Part shown: positions 7,085 to 16,400 of the stretch, one piece after another
Numbering within the stretch: position 1 is the stretch's first letter
Layout: each line of letters opens with the position of its first letter
Assembly (NCBI GenBank): GCA_049324835.1
Contig: JBMOMT010000070.1
Location: 1-45,587, forward strand
Length of the DNA stretch: 45,587 bases
DNA from: JBMOMT01 sp049324835
GTDB lineage: Bacteria > Chloroflexota > Anaerolineae > CAYNKW01
Reading direction: 5' to 3'
The notes under the pieces: model-generated
What the model was told of the DNA's origin: nothing
The model's input: the letters and a program-made list of their open reading frames with translations, nothing else
The model's database searches: none
Made by a program: the position numbers and the translations under genes

Positions 7085-8527
7085 CTATTGAGGCGGCTCG
7101 ATGGTGACAGGCTCATTGATGGCGGTGACGTTGACATCGATCGTCGTGGTGATGCCGCTGACTTCGGTCTGGTTGATCCCACGGATGACGACAGGGGGCA
7201 GGCCGTCCTGATCGGCCACCCAGATGTCCTGGCGCACAGAGCCCATGGTGGTTGTTTGTTTGGCGTAATGCTGGCAATGCACGCCGTTCACCGTCTCTTC
7301 ACCCACCAGCACCATGTCGTCCTCAGGCCTGAGGACGTCGCCCACCTGGTTGATGGCATTGTCCATGTCCTCTTTGCTGCCCAGCATCCAATCCCCGCCG
7401 GGCACTTTGACCCATACCGTGTCGTTGGCCCAGATGTACTCCATAGGGGGCATGCCCGCGCCCATACTCATGCTCAGGTGGGTGGCCAAAGGATCGCGGG
7501 TCCAATCGACGGTGTAGCCGCTCGCCGCCTCGCCATCGCCGGTCTTGACGGTCACCGTCCATTCGAGATGGTAGCTGTCCAGCTCGTTCAACTCGGCGTA
7601 CGTAATACTCCCGACAGGTTCACCGGCCGGTGGCTGGGGTTGATCGTCGGCAGCGGGTGGGGTAGGCAGGTCGGCCGGCATGGTGGGCATGGTGGGCATC
7701 TCTTGCACCTGGCCATCCGGCGGTTCGATGCTGATGGGCTCGTTGATATCGTACATATCGCGCAATTCGTCGTAGACCATGGTTTCTTCGCGCGAGGCAT
7801 ACTTGAGAGTGATCTCTTGTCTCGTGTCCGAGCGGACGATGACCTCTGGCAGGTTACGCTCGTCGGCTACCCACATGCTGCCCTCGATGTGGCCTGCCAT
7901 CTCGGTGGGCATGAACTGTAGCGACTCCGCGGGTGCGTCCTCAGGCGCAGGGATGGCCAGCGCGAAATCGGCATCGACGGTGTAGCGGATGCAGTCAACG
8001 TCGTTGACCTTTTCTGTGCCGTCTTTTTTCATGCCGCCTTCCATGTCCTGCATGAGGTCTTCCAGACTGGCCTGAAAATTGCCCGGCATGGCGGCTTCTT
8101 CGGGTGTGGCGACAGAGTGTATCCAGGTTTCGCCGTCCATGCTGGTCCAGGTGTCATCGCCGATGGTGATGGTTTCCATCATCACTTGATCTGATTCATC
8201 GAACATGGTCAAGTGTTCGGCCTCCGGATCGCGCACCCACTCGATCTCGGTGATCATTTTCTCGCCCAGCATGCCCTCGCCTTCCACCAGCGTCATCTCG
8301 GTGCGCATGCGATAGCTGTCCAGCGATTCCTGAGGGTTGGCAAAGATGCCTCCTGCGCCAGAAGGCTCGCCCGATGCGCCGGAGGCTTTGGTGGCCTCTA
8401 CGGTAGCGGCTGGCTGTGTGGTTTCGTCTTCACTTTTGCCGTCGCCCTTTGAATCGCACGAGACGATCAGCAGTGAAAAGAGCAGCAGAATGGTCAGCAG
8501 GATGTAGTTTTTTGTTTTTGACTTCAT
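7085..8527 (-). CDS. Tandem-duplicated LppX/LolA-like lipoprotein
   Basis: A 480-residue lipoprotein. The start MKSKTKNYILL follows a GAGGAGG site. The signal peptide ends in the lipobox L-I-V-S-C, followed by an acidic, Ala/Thr/Ser-rich linker. Two copies of the same roughly 210-residue domain follow. Each has 'Y-x-hydrophobic' strands, 'W-x-R-D-P-x-x-x-H-L-[ST]-M', an internal 'V-N-D/G-V-x-C' strand, 'W-V-A-D-x-x-x-L-P-x-V-[IV]-[VI]-R', and the ending 'INEP-[IV]-[ST]-IEPP'. They are separated by a Pro-rich linker with MPTMPTMP. The fold resembles mycobacterial LppX/LprG-type lipid carriers, so a role in holding hydrophobic envelope molecules is plausible but inferred. It lies 72 bp after galE and may be cotranscribed with it. 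Confidence 0.8.
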   Translation of the reverse strand: MKSKTKNYILLTILLLFSLLIVSCDSKGDGKSEDETTQPAATVEATKASGASGEPSGAGGIFANPQESLDSYRMRTEMTLVEGEGMLGEKMITEIEWVRDPEAEHLTMFDESDQVMMETITIGDDTWTSMDGETWIHSVATPEEAAMPGNFQASLEDLMQDMEGGMKKDGTEKVNDVDCIRYTVDADFALAIPAPEDAPAESLQFMPTEMAGHIEGSMWVADERNLPEVIVRSDTRQEITLKYASREETMVYDELRDMYDINEPISIEPPDGQVQEMPTMPTMPADLPTPPAADDQPQPPAGEPVGSITYAELNELDSYHLEWTVTVKTGDGEAASGYTVDWTRDPLATHLSMSMGAGMPPMEYIWANDTVWVKVPGGDWMLGSKEDMDNAINQVGDVLRPEDDMVLVGEETVNGVHCQHYAKQTTTMGSVRQDIWVADQDGLPPVVIRGINQTEVSGITTTIDVNVTAINEPVTIEPPQ

Positions 8528-8599
8528 TGTTGAATACCTCCTCGTAATGCAGTGATGCTGGCTGTGTAGCGTCCCCACGATGTCTGGCGCACTGCTGCA

Positions 8600-9589
8600 T
8601 CATGGGGTGGTGCGGTAGCCGCGAGGATGTGAGCTGTGCCACTTCCAGGCGGTTTCGACGATGGTGTGTAATTCCGGGAATCGGGGCTGCCAGCCCAGTT
8701 CGCGTCTGATCTTGTCTGAACTGGCGATGAGTGTGGCCGGATCGCCGGGCCGGCGCGGGCCGACGACGGCCGGGATGGGGTGGCCGGTGATCTGGCGGGC
8801 GGTCTCGATGACCTCTCTGACGGTAAAGCCCTGACCGTTGCCCAGGTTGTAGGTGCGGCTGCCCTTGTCCAGCGCCTTCAGGGCCAGGATGTGGGCCTGG
8901 GCCAGGTCGGTGACGTGGATGTAATCGCGCACGCAGGTGCCGTCGCGGGTGGGATAATCGTCGCCAAAGATGGTCACTTGCTGCCGCTGGCCCAGCGCCA
9001 CCTGGAGCACGATGGGGATGAGGTGCGTCTCTGGGGTGTGATCTTCACCCCGTGCGCCGCCGGGCGAGGCGCCGGCGGCGTTAAAGTAGCGCAGCGCGGC
9101 GTAACGAAAGCTCTGGGTGCGATCCAGCCAGAAGAGCATACGCTCCAGGATGTTCTTCGATTCGCCGTAAGGGCTGCCGGGCACGATGCGCTCGGTCTCG
9201 TCGATGGGCATACGCGCCGGGTCGTCGAACAGATTGGCCGTGGAAGAGAGGATGAAGCGGCGCACCCCATGCTCCACGGCTTCCTGGAGCAAATTGAGAC
9301 CGTTGGTGACATTTTGGCCCAGGTACAGAAACGGCTTTTCCATGCTCTCGCCCACCAGGGTGTGGGAGGCAAAGTGCATCACCGCTTCGATGTCGTGGCC
9401 GTCGAACAGGGCTTTGACGGCGGCCCGGTCGGCCAGGTCGCCCTGGACAAAGACCGCCTCAGGGTGCACGGCCTCCCGATGGCCAAAATAGAGGTTGTCG
9501 AACACGATCACCTTGTCGCCCTGGTGAATCAATTCTTCAACCACGATGCTGCCGATGTAACCAGCCCCGCCTGTGACCAGGATGTTCAT
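8600..9589 (-). CDS. galE: UDP-glucose 4-epimerase
   Basis: A 329-residue extended short-chain dehydrogenase/reductase interconverting UDP-glucose and UDP-galactose with bound NAD. It has the NAD motif TGGAGYIGS (residues 6-14), a substrate-side strand RFILSSTANLF with Ser115/Ser116/Thr117, and the catalytic Tyr141-x3-Lys145 (YGESK). 'RYFNAAGA' and 'GTCVRDYIHVTDLAQAH' are diagnostic for GalE rather than other epimerases. The segment SSTANLF departs from the usual SS(A/T)AV(Y/F)G, a mild variation. An AAGGAGGT site lies inside the end of the EamA gene, which stops 3 bp earlier, so the two form an operon. It supplies galactose nucleotides for glycans such as those made by the glycosyltransferase at 4334-5533. 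Confidence 0.93.
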   Translation of the reverse strand: MNILVTGGAGYIGSIVVEELIHQGDKVIVFDNLYFGHREAVHPEAVFVQGDLADRAAVKALFDGHDIEAVMHFASHTLVGESMEKPFLYLGQNVTNGLNLLQEAVEHGVRRFILSSTANLFDDPARMPIDETERIVPGSPYGESKNILERMLFWLDRTQSFRYAALRYFNAAGASPGGARGEDHTPETHLIPIVLQVALGQRQQVTIFGDDYPTRDGTCVRDYIHVTDLAQAHILALKALDKGSRTYNLGNGQGFTVREVIETARQITGHPIPAVVGPRRPGDPATLIASSDKIRRELGWQPRFPELHTIVETAWKWHSSHPRGYRTTP

Positions 9590-9592
9590 GTG

Positions 9593-10501
9593 TTACCTCC
9601 TTGAGTGATTATGAGTGGTGGGTCGTGTGGATCGTTGGAGCAGTCGCACGGCGATCAGAACGGCGCAGCCGCCGACGATCTGTATCGGCTCGAGAGCCTG
9701 TTGTAAAAAGACCCAGGCCACCACGGCAGCGATGACCGGTTCCGAGGTGGCCAGGATGCTCACCACACTGGCCGGCAGGCGTTCCAGGCTTTTGCCCAGC
9801 AGCAGATAGGCGCCCAGGGTGGGGCCCAGGGCCAGGGCCAGCAACCACAGCACGGCTGCGGGTTGGCTCAGTGCCGCCCACAGACGGGCCGGCGATTGCC
9901 AGGGAGCCAGGAACAATCCACCAAAGGCCAACGCGTAAAACATGGCCGTCCAGGGTGAGTAACGCTGCACGGCTCGTTTGTTAAAAAGTGTGTACAGGCC
10001 ATAAGCCAGGCCGGAGGCCAGCCCGCAGGCGATGCCGACGAGATCCAGCCTGAGTTGCGCCAGATCGTAAGCCCGGGCCACCAGCGCGCAACCGACGAAC
10101 GACAGCCCCAGCGCCACCAGTTTGGTGCGGCTCAGGGGTTCGTCGAAGGCCCGCCAGGCGATGACCGTCACCCACGCCGGGGCGGTGTACATCAGCACCG
10201 CGGCGGTGGCTCCGCCGGTGAGGCGGATGGCATAGACGTAAACGATGAAAAAAGCGGCCACCCCTAGTAACCCAAAGGCCACAAAGAGCGGCAGATCGCG
10301 GCGATGGACACGCAGCATGGCCGGTTGACGGATGGCCAGTGCCACACCCAGGATCAGGGCGCTGAGCGCGGCGCGCAAAAAGGCCACTTGCAGCGGCTCG
10401 ATGCCATAGAGGCCGACCAGGTGATGGTAAAAGATGACGAGCATGGCCCACAACGTGGCCGCACCCGTCACCAACAGGTAACCGCTCGTGAGTTCACTCA
10501 T
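9593..10501 (-). CDS. EamA/DMT-family transporter
   Basis: A 302-residue integral membrane protein with ten predicted helices and two EamA repeats: about residues 5-140 ('GYLLVTGAATLWAMLVIFYH') and 150-290 ('GIACGLASGLAYGLYTLFNK', ending 'VVSILATSEPVIAAVVAWVF'). The start MSELTSG is chosen because a strong promoter (10551-10579) overlaps the N-terminus of any longer reading. EamA proteins export or import small metabolites such as amino acids or nucleotide sugars. The substrate here is unknown, but cotranscription with galE makes sugar-related export conceivable. It is the first gene of the EamA-galE unit. Confidence 0.88.
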   Translation of the reverse strand: MSELTSGYLLVTGAATLWAMLVIFYHHLVGLYGIEPLQVAFLRAALSALILGVALAIRQPAMLRVHRRDLPLFVAFGLLGVAAFFIVYVYAIRLTGGATAAVLMYTAPAWVTVIAWRAFDEPLSRTKLVALGLSFVGCALVARAYDLAQLRLDLVGIACGLASGLAYGLYTLFNKRAVQRYSPWTAMFYALAFGGLFLAPWQSPARLWAALSQPAAVLWLLALALGPTLGAYLLLGKSLERLPASVVSILATSEPVIAAVVAWVFLQQALEPIQIVGGCAVLIAVRLLQRSTRPTTHNHSRR

Positions 10502-10550
10502 TCGCCATGATCCGAAAATGTGACACTTTTTCAGCGGGGGTGTCTGGCCA

Positions 10551-10579
10551 AGTATACACCCAATAAGTATATTGTTCAA
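10551..10579 (-). promoter_or_regulatory. Promoter of EamA-galE
   Basis: Minus strand TTGAAC (10574-10579), 17-bp spacer, TATACT (10551-10556), 50 bp before the EamA start. It is back-to-back with a plus-strand promoter at 10581-10609. Confidence 0.75.
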
Positions 10580-10580
10580 G

Positions 10581-10609
10581 TTGCTGCTGCCGGACTTTTC
10601 AACTATAAT
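10581..10609 (+). promoter_or_regulatory. Promoter toward the NfeD-type protease
   Basis: TTGCTG (10581-10586), 17-bp spacer, perfect TATAAT (10604-10609). It leaves a leader of about 195 nt that contains the repeat at 10633-10740. The -35 box is weak (3 of 6). Confidence 0.55.
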
Positions 10610-10632
10610 GATGTCCGGTGGGGTTATAGTAT

Positions 10633-10740
10633 TACCTTGAAAAAACTATCACGCCCGCGAAGGTTTTGAACCGCCAAGACCGCCAAGAACTTGAAGGTCG
10701 GAGCCTTTGTGCTCCTGGCGTCTTGGCGGTGAGAAAAGTT
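10633..10740. repeat. Intergenic ACCGCCAAGACGCC-type inverted repeat, copy A
   Basis: The arms are GTTTTGAACCGCCAAGACCG (from 10662, continuing CCAAGAA) and, on the opposite strand, TTTTCTCACCGCCAAGACGC (ending at 10737). The segment begins with TTGAAAAAACT, as does copy B at 39642-39760. The rest of the 309-bp gap (10502-10810) holds the two divergent promoters; nothing else is seen there. Confidence 0.7.
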
Positions 10741-10810
10741 TGGTTGTGGCAGGAGGCCGCGCTATGGATGACAGACTTGATCCAGGGGCGCTGCAAGCGA
10801 GGTGGGTCTC

Positions 10811-12112
10811 ATGAAAAAGGCAAGGCGCAGATGGACCATTTATGCCGGGCTGGTGTTGTTGGCTCTGATCTTGAACGCAACCGGTGTGGCGGCGCAGGGA
10901 GAGGCCGTGCTGGTGTTAGAGATCGAAGGGCCGGTGACGCCAGTCATGCTGAGTTATATCGACCGGGGTGTGGCGCGCGCGCAAGAGGTGGGCGCACAGG
11001 TCGTGGTGGTGGTGCTGGATACGCCTGGCGGCTCGGTGACGCTGATGGAGGAGACGGTCAAGGCGATTCGCTCTTCGAGCGTGCCGGTGGTGGTTTACGT
11101 CGCGCCGTCAGGGGCGATGGCGGCATCGGCGGGCACGGTGATCACCCTGGCGGGTCACGTGGCCGCCATGGCGCCGGAGACGAGCATCGGCGCGGCCAGC
11201 CCGGTGGGCAGCCAGGGCGAAGACCTGGCAGAGACCGTGGCGCAGAAGGAAAAGGAAATCCTCAAGGCGCAGGTGCGGGGCCTGGCCCGGCGGCGTGGTG
11301 AGGCCGCCGTGACCTGGGCCGAGCAGGCCATCGAAGAGGCCAGGGCGGCATCGGCGGAGGAGGCGCTGGCGCTGGGGGTGATCGATTTCATCGCCGCCGA
11401 TCTGGACGATCTGCTGGCTCAGTTGGAGGGTTTTACGGTCACGGTGATGGGTGAAGAGCGGGTGTTGCATCCGGCCGGTCTGCCGCGCCAGGAATTGCCG
11501 CTGACTCCCCTGGAGCAGTTTTTGCATACCCTGGCCAACCCCACCATCGCCGTGATCTTGATGACGGTAGGGATCAATGCCCTGATCTACGAGTTTTCTG
11601 CGCCGGGCGGCTACGTGGCCGGTATCGTGGGTATCGTCTGCCTGGGGTTGGGGCTGTATGCGCTGGGAGTGCTGTCGGTCGATTACACCGGGCTGGCTTT
11701 TATCGCTCTGGCTTTTGTTCTGTTCGTGCTGGACATCAAAGCGCCGACCCACGGTGTGCTCACGGCGGGCGGCATCGCTTCGTTCATCTTGGGGGCGGTG
11801 TTGTTGTTCCAATCCTCGGCGTTCGACGTGCCGTGGGGGGCCATCGTCAGCGGGGCGGTGCTCACCGGCGGCTTTTTCGCTTTCATCGTGGCTCAGGCCA
11901 TCCGCGCTCAGAGCTGGCAGGTGACCACCGGCGGCGAGGCGCTCATCGGAGCCATCGGCGCCGCCCGCACCGATCTGTCTCCGGAGGGTCGGGTGTTTGT
12001 GCAGGGGGAATACTGGCAGGCAGTGGCCGAGGGCGAGGCGTTCGTCCGGGCGGGCAGCGCGGTAGAGGTGGTGGATCGGGAGGGATTCCGGCTGCGCGTG
12101 CGGCCCAGATGA
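10811..12112 (+). CDS. NfeD/ClpP-type membrane serine protease
   Basis: A 433-residue protein. ATG 10811 is chosen over GTG 10802 because GAGGTGGG (10798-10805) is spaced for it. Order: signal or anchor helix (10-28), then a ClpP-crotonase-fold protease domain (32-200). That domain contains 'LDTPGGSVTLMEETVKAI' and the nucleophile Ser106 in GAMAASAGT; the general base Lys is probably Lys146 or Lys148. Four to five transmembrane helices follow (about 240-370), then an OB-fold NfeD domain (375-433; 'GAIGAARTDLSPEGRVFVQG'). Family members cleave stomatin-type scaffold proteins and affect membrane quality control. No stomatin gene is adjacent in this window. The gene is monocistronic. Confidence 0.93.
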   Translation: MKKARRRWTIYAGLVLLALILNATGVAAQGEAVLVLEIEGPVTPVMLSYIDRGVARAQEVGAQVVVVVLDTPGGSVTLMEETVKAIRSSSVPVVVYVAPSGAMAASAGTVITLAGHVAAMAPETSIGAASPVGSQGEDLAETVAQKEKEILKAQVRGLARRRGEAAVTWAEQAIEEARAASAEEALALGVIDFIAADLDDLLAQLEGFTVTVMGEERVLHPAGLPRQELPLTPLEQFLHTLANPTIAVILMTVGINALIYEFSAPGGYVAGIVGIVCLGLGLYALGVLSVDYTGLAFIALAFVLFVLDIKAPTHGVLTAGGIASFILGAVLLFQSSAFDVPWGAIVSGAVLTGGFFAFIVAQAIRAQSWQVTTGGEALIGAIGAARTDLSPEGRVFVQGEYWQAVAEGEAFVRAGSAVEVVDREGFRLRVRPR

Positions 12113-12136
12113 TGCTGGCATGGCAGCAGAAAAAAA

Positions 12137-12160
12137 CGAGGCCCCCGCAAGGGGGCCTCG
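12137..12160 (-). terminator. Terminator of the kinase array
   Basis: A 10-bp perfect stem, CGAGGCCCCC / GGGGGCCTCG, with a 4-base loop. On the minus strand it is followed by T7. It lies 22 bp after the stop of the last kinase gene and also faces the end of the NfeD-type gene. Confidence 0.92.
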
Positions 12161-12181
12161 TGGTGTGTGGGGCGATCGGGC

Positions 12182-13345
12182 TCAGGGTGTGGCAACCGGC
12201 CCGGTTGGTTTTCGTTCGGCCACCGGCAACAAGATGTGAAAGGTGGCGCCCTGGCCAACTTGGCTCTCGACCTCTATGCGGCCGTTGTGTTTGTGCACGA
12301 TGTTCTGGCAGACGTGCAATCCCAGGCCGGTGCCCTGGCCCGGCGGGCGGGTGGTAAAGTAGGGCTCAAAGAGACGCGGTTTGTTCTCTTCTGGAATGCC
12401 CACCCCGGTGTCGGTGAAAGAGATGCGCACCAGGGCCACGTTGTCTTCTGTGAGGTGATCGGTGGTGATGGTGAGGGTGCCGCCCTGTTTCATGGCATGG
12501 ATGGCGTTGATGATGATGTTCAAAAAGACCTGTTCCATCTGGTCTGGGTCGATCAGCATGGTGGGGACGGCGGCATCAAAATGGGTCTCGACCTCGATGC
12601 CGGACTTGGTCAGCCGGAAAGAGATAAAGGCCACCACTTCTTCGATCAGGTGATGGACGTCGGTGGCCTGGATTTCCAGGGGTTCTTTACGGGTGTAGCC
12701 CAGAATATCTTCGGCCATTTTGGCGATGCGTTTGGCCTGACGCACGATGCGCTCCATGTCTTGAGCCGTCTCTGGTTCTTTGCGGGCCATGCGTCGCTGG
12801 ACGAATTGGGCGTAGGCGGTGATGGCCGTCAGGGGGTTCTTGATCTCGTGAACGATCTCGGCCACCAGTTCGCCGATGGTGGCAAAACGGTTGGACAGGG
12901 CCAGTTGCTCCGATAGCGTCTCGAGTTGGCTGGACAGGTTTTCGAGCTGTGTTCTGGTCGTCTCGGCCAGTTGTTTCATGCGGTTCAGTTTAGACTCGAC
13001 GGCCACCAGCAGCTCTTCCGGGTCGAACGGTTTGGTCAGATAATCGTCCACACCCATCGATTTGCCGAGCAGGATATCGGTCTTTTCGCCGCGGGCGGTC
13101 AAAAAGATAAAAGGCACCTGGAGCCAGCGATCGTCCTGGCGCACGTGCCGATAAAAGCTATAACCATCCATTTGGGGCATCATGATGTCCGATACGATCA
13201 GATCTGGCTTGACACTGTCCAGCATGTCCAGGGCTTCCTGGCCGTCCGAGGCTTCGCTAACCTGGTAGTTGGCCGCTTCGAGGATTTCGCGCACACCTTC
13301 ACGCAGGGCTACATCGTCTTCGACGATGAGAATGGATGCTAACAT
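12182..13345 (-). CDS. Receiver-histidine kinase hybrid (REC-HisKA-HATPase)
   Basis: A 387-residue soluble kinase. The receiver domain is at 1-120, with phosphoacceptor Asp53 (VSDIMMPQMDG) and Lys105 in 'YLTKPFDPE'. A coiled-coil linker at 120-152 (LAETTRTQLENLSSQLETL) follows. The dimerisation domain has His166 in 'VHEIKNPLTAI', and the ATPase domain has N (NIIINAIHAM), G1 (DTGVGIPEE) and G2 (GTGLGLHVC) boxes. The receiver-first order is the form in which an upstream kinase phosphorylates REC and changes kinase activity. It has its own promoter (13451-13479) and is the last of six kinases in one direction. There is no membrane segment, so it acts in the cytoplasm. Confidence 0.92.
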   Translation of the reverse strand: MLASILIVEDDVALREGVREILEAANYQVSEASDGQEALDMLDSVKPDLIVSDIMMPQMDGYSFYRHVRQDDRWLQVPFIFLTARGEKTDILLGKSMGVDDYLTKPFDPEELLVAVESKLNRMKQLAETTRTQLENLSSQLETLSEQLALSNRFATIGELVAEIVHEIKNPLTAITAYAQFVQRRMARKEPETAQDMERIVRQAKRIAKMAEDILGYTRKEPLEIQATDVHHLIEEVVAFISFRLTKSGIEVETHFDAAVPTMLIDPDQMEQVFLNIIINAIHAMKQGGTLTITTDHLTEDNVALVRISFTDTGVGIPEENKPRLFEPYFTTRPPGQGTGLGLHVCQNIVHKHNGRIEVESQVGQGATFHILLPVAERKPTGPVATP

Positions 13346-13428
13346 CGTACTCTCCTGAATGTTTCAGCGTCAAATTTCCTCAGCGCGCCTCTGAGGATGG
13401 TTGAGTGAATTCGTTGTTTGACGACGAG

Positions 13429-13447
13429 TTTCAGGTGTTTCCTGAAA
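13429..13447. promoter_or_regulatory. Operator-like palindrome at the start site
   Basis: A perfect 7-bp inverted repeat, TTTCAGG-TGTTT-CCTGAAA, sits immediately downstream of the -10 box at 13451-13456, over the expected transcription start. A second hairpin, CCTCAG/CTGAGG, is at 13379-13397 in the leader. The binding protein is unknown. Confidence 0.4.
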
Positions 13448-13450
13448 GCC

Positions 13451-13479
13451 ATTGTACCTGACATCATCGGAACTGTCAA
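13451..13479 (-). promoter_or_regulatory. Internal promoter of the last kinase gene
   Basis: Minus strand TTGACA (13474-13479), 17-bp spacer, TACAAT (13451-13456), in the only long gap (143 bp) of the kinase array. Confidence 0.75.
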
Positions 13480-13488
13480 CCCTGCTGC

Positions 13489-16400
13489 TCACAAGCCCAG
13501 CATCCGCCGAATGACATCCACCAGCACGTCTCCCGAAAAGGGTTTGGTCAGGAATTCGTTGGCCCCCAGCTCCAGGGCCTTTTGGGCCCGGTCGTGCGTC
13601 CAACTGGTCAGCACCAGGATGGGCAGATCGGCAGTGGCCTCGTCGCTGCGCAGCGCTTCGATGACCTGGTAACCGTCCAGGCGGGGCATGTTCAGATCCA
13701 GCAGCAACAGATCGGGCCTGTGGGCGGTGATACGTTCCAGGGCTTGTTGCCCATCGTAAGCGTGATCCACCGCCAGCCCGGCCCATTCCAGGAATCCTTT
13801 GAGGGCCAGGTGGATGTCCTGCTCGTCTTCGGCGATGAGAACCACGGGGCGATCCGGCGTTTCCTCCAGCGGCAGCAACACGGTAAAGGTGGAGCCCTGC
13901 CCCACCCGGCTGTCGATCAGGATGTGGCCGCCGTGCAGATCCATGATCTCTTTGACGATGGACAATCCCAGCCCCGTGCCCGGCACTTCGGAGCGGGCTG
14001 CCTGGCCGCGGAAAAAACGCTCAAAGAGGCGGGGCAGGTCCGCTTCCGAGATGCCCCTGCCTGTGTCGCTGACGCACGTCACCAGCCAGTTGCCGGCGGA
14101 CGGCTCTTTTGACAGTTGCTGCGGGTCTGGCACACAGCCGGAAACCTGCCAATTCCCCTCGACCTGACTCCACGCGCCGGCGTTGACAGTCACCTGGCCA
14201 CCGTTGGGGGTGTAATTGATGGCGTTGGTCACCAGGTTGGTGATCACCCGCTGGATCTGGCTGTCATCGGCCAGGGCTTTGGGTAGATCAGAGGGCACGT
14301 GATGGACAAGGGTGATCTGTTTTTTCTCCGCCCTGAGCTGCAGGCTGGTCAGCACACGCTGGATCACCGCCCCCACGTCCAGGGCTTTTTTGTCGAGTTG
14401 AATCCGACCCGTCTCTATGCGGGAGAGATCCAACAGATCGGTGATCAGGCCCTCCAGCAGATCGACCTCTTGGTGCAAGATGCGCAGGTAACGCTCGCGC
14501 TTTTCCGGTTTGCCTTTTTCCAACAGCGGCAGGTAGAGCTTGAGATTGCCCAGCGGTGTTTTGAGCTCGTGAGATACGTTGGACACAAACTGAGATTTCA
14601 GCCGGTCCAGCTCTTTGAGGCGGGTGATGTCTCGCAGCACGGTGACTTCGCCGATGGCCTGGCCGTCCTGATCGTGGATCTGGGCCGAGTGAGCCTGGAG
14701 TGTGACCTTTTCCTGGCGCTGGTAAAACTCGCAGACCAGGCAATAGTCGGCCATGTCGCCCTTGAAGCCGCCAGAATGCGACTGCGGGCACAGTGTATCG
14801 GGCACCAACCAGCAGGCCAGCTCTTCGGTTGGCGACCGGCGGGCGGGGCAATCGGCGATGCAGTCGAACCAATCGAAGCAGGCCTGGTGGTTCTTGCGCT
14901 GCCGAACGGGGATGTCGATCTCGACGGTGCGTTCACCATCGGAGACGCGGGCCAATCCCTGAATGGCCCGCCACTGGATGTCGGCTTTTTCTTCCTGGAG
15001 GTCCGAGTCTTCCATGATGTTGAGCCACTGTCGGGCCGCCGGGTTGACCATGATCACCCGGTCGTGGCTATCGGTCACGATCAGTCCATCGGCGACGCTG
15101 TTCAAAATGGCACGCAGCTCGTTGGTGCGGTTGGTCACCTCCTTTTCCAGCACAAAGGCATGGTTACGCAGCGCGGCGTAGAGCTGGGCATTGTCGATGG
15201 CGGTGGATACAAAGGCGGCCATGGAGGTGAGGAATTCTGCGTCGTGGATCGTAAAAGGGCCGCTGGCCTTGTTGAGCAGCTCGATGGCGCCCAAGACTTT
15301 GCCGCGATGCTCCAGCGGCACACACAGCAGCGAGTGGGTGGCCAGGCCACTCAGGGTGTCCACGCCGGAGAAAAAACGCTCGTCCTGGCGGACGTCGGGC
15401 ACCAGGATCGGCTCGTTGTGCTCGATGCAGTGCCCCACCACGCCGGTGCCCAACGGCAGCCGCAGGCCCACCAGCCGCTCGGCCTCGCGCTCTTGAAGCA
15501 CCACCCGAAACACCATCTCTGCGGTGGCTTCGTCTACCAAAATGAGCGAGCCGGCCTCGACCTGGGTGATGTCTTTGATGTGTGCCATGGTCACGTGCAA
15601 CAACTGGTTCAGTTCCAGGATCGAGCTGACGGTGCGCCCGATCTCGTTGAGGGCGGTCAGCTCGGCCACACGCTGGTGCAGGCTGGCGTCGGTTTGCTGG
15701 TATAACCGGGCATTCTCGATGACCATGCCCAGGTGATGGGTCACAGACGAGAGCAGGTTCAGATCGATCTCGGAAAAGACGTATGGCTTCAGGCTGCCGA
15801 TGCTCAGCGTGCCCAACAGCCGCTCGCGGGCGTGGATGGGCAGAATGGCCAGCGCTTCCAGTCCAGAGGTATGGGTGATGGTTGCGGCTGCCCGGCTGTT
15901 CTGAGCGGCCTGGTGTGAAAGCACGATCGGCTGGCCGCTTTGAGCCGCCTGGCCGATGAGGCTCTCGCCGAGAGTTGTTCTAATCAGGTGTTGCAGGTGC
16001 TCTTGCGGTGCGCCGCGATAGGCGGCCAAATTCAGCGTCTGGCTCGTTTCATCCCACAGATGGATCAGGCCTCTTTCGAGGCCGATGACGTTCAGCAGTG
16101 TATCCAGAGCGTTGGCCAGCACGTCGTCCAGGTTCAAGGTGCCGCTGGTGGCGCCAATGACGGCGTTCAGGGCGGTGAGATAACGGTTCTGCTGGCGTAG
16201 CGTCTGGTCTATTTGATGCGCCTGGGTGACATCGCGCCAGATGCCCAGTCCCATCGTCACTGCCGGGGTGTTGGGGCTGGCAATCAGCAGCGGCGACAGG
16301 CTGGCCTGCACCCGCAGCGCTCGCCCGTCGGCAGCGGTCGACCAGATGTTGGCCGGAGCGATGTCTGTCTGTGGGTCTGGCGCTGCGAGCTGGGCCAGCC

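Noticed and set aside
14299..15705. A 468-residue plus-strand open frame inside the giant hybrid kinase
   Set aside because: It is a mirror of the kinase gene caused by high GC. The opposite strand encodes recognisable GAF, PAS and HisKA motifs throughout.
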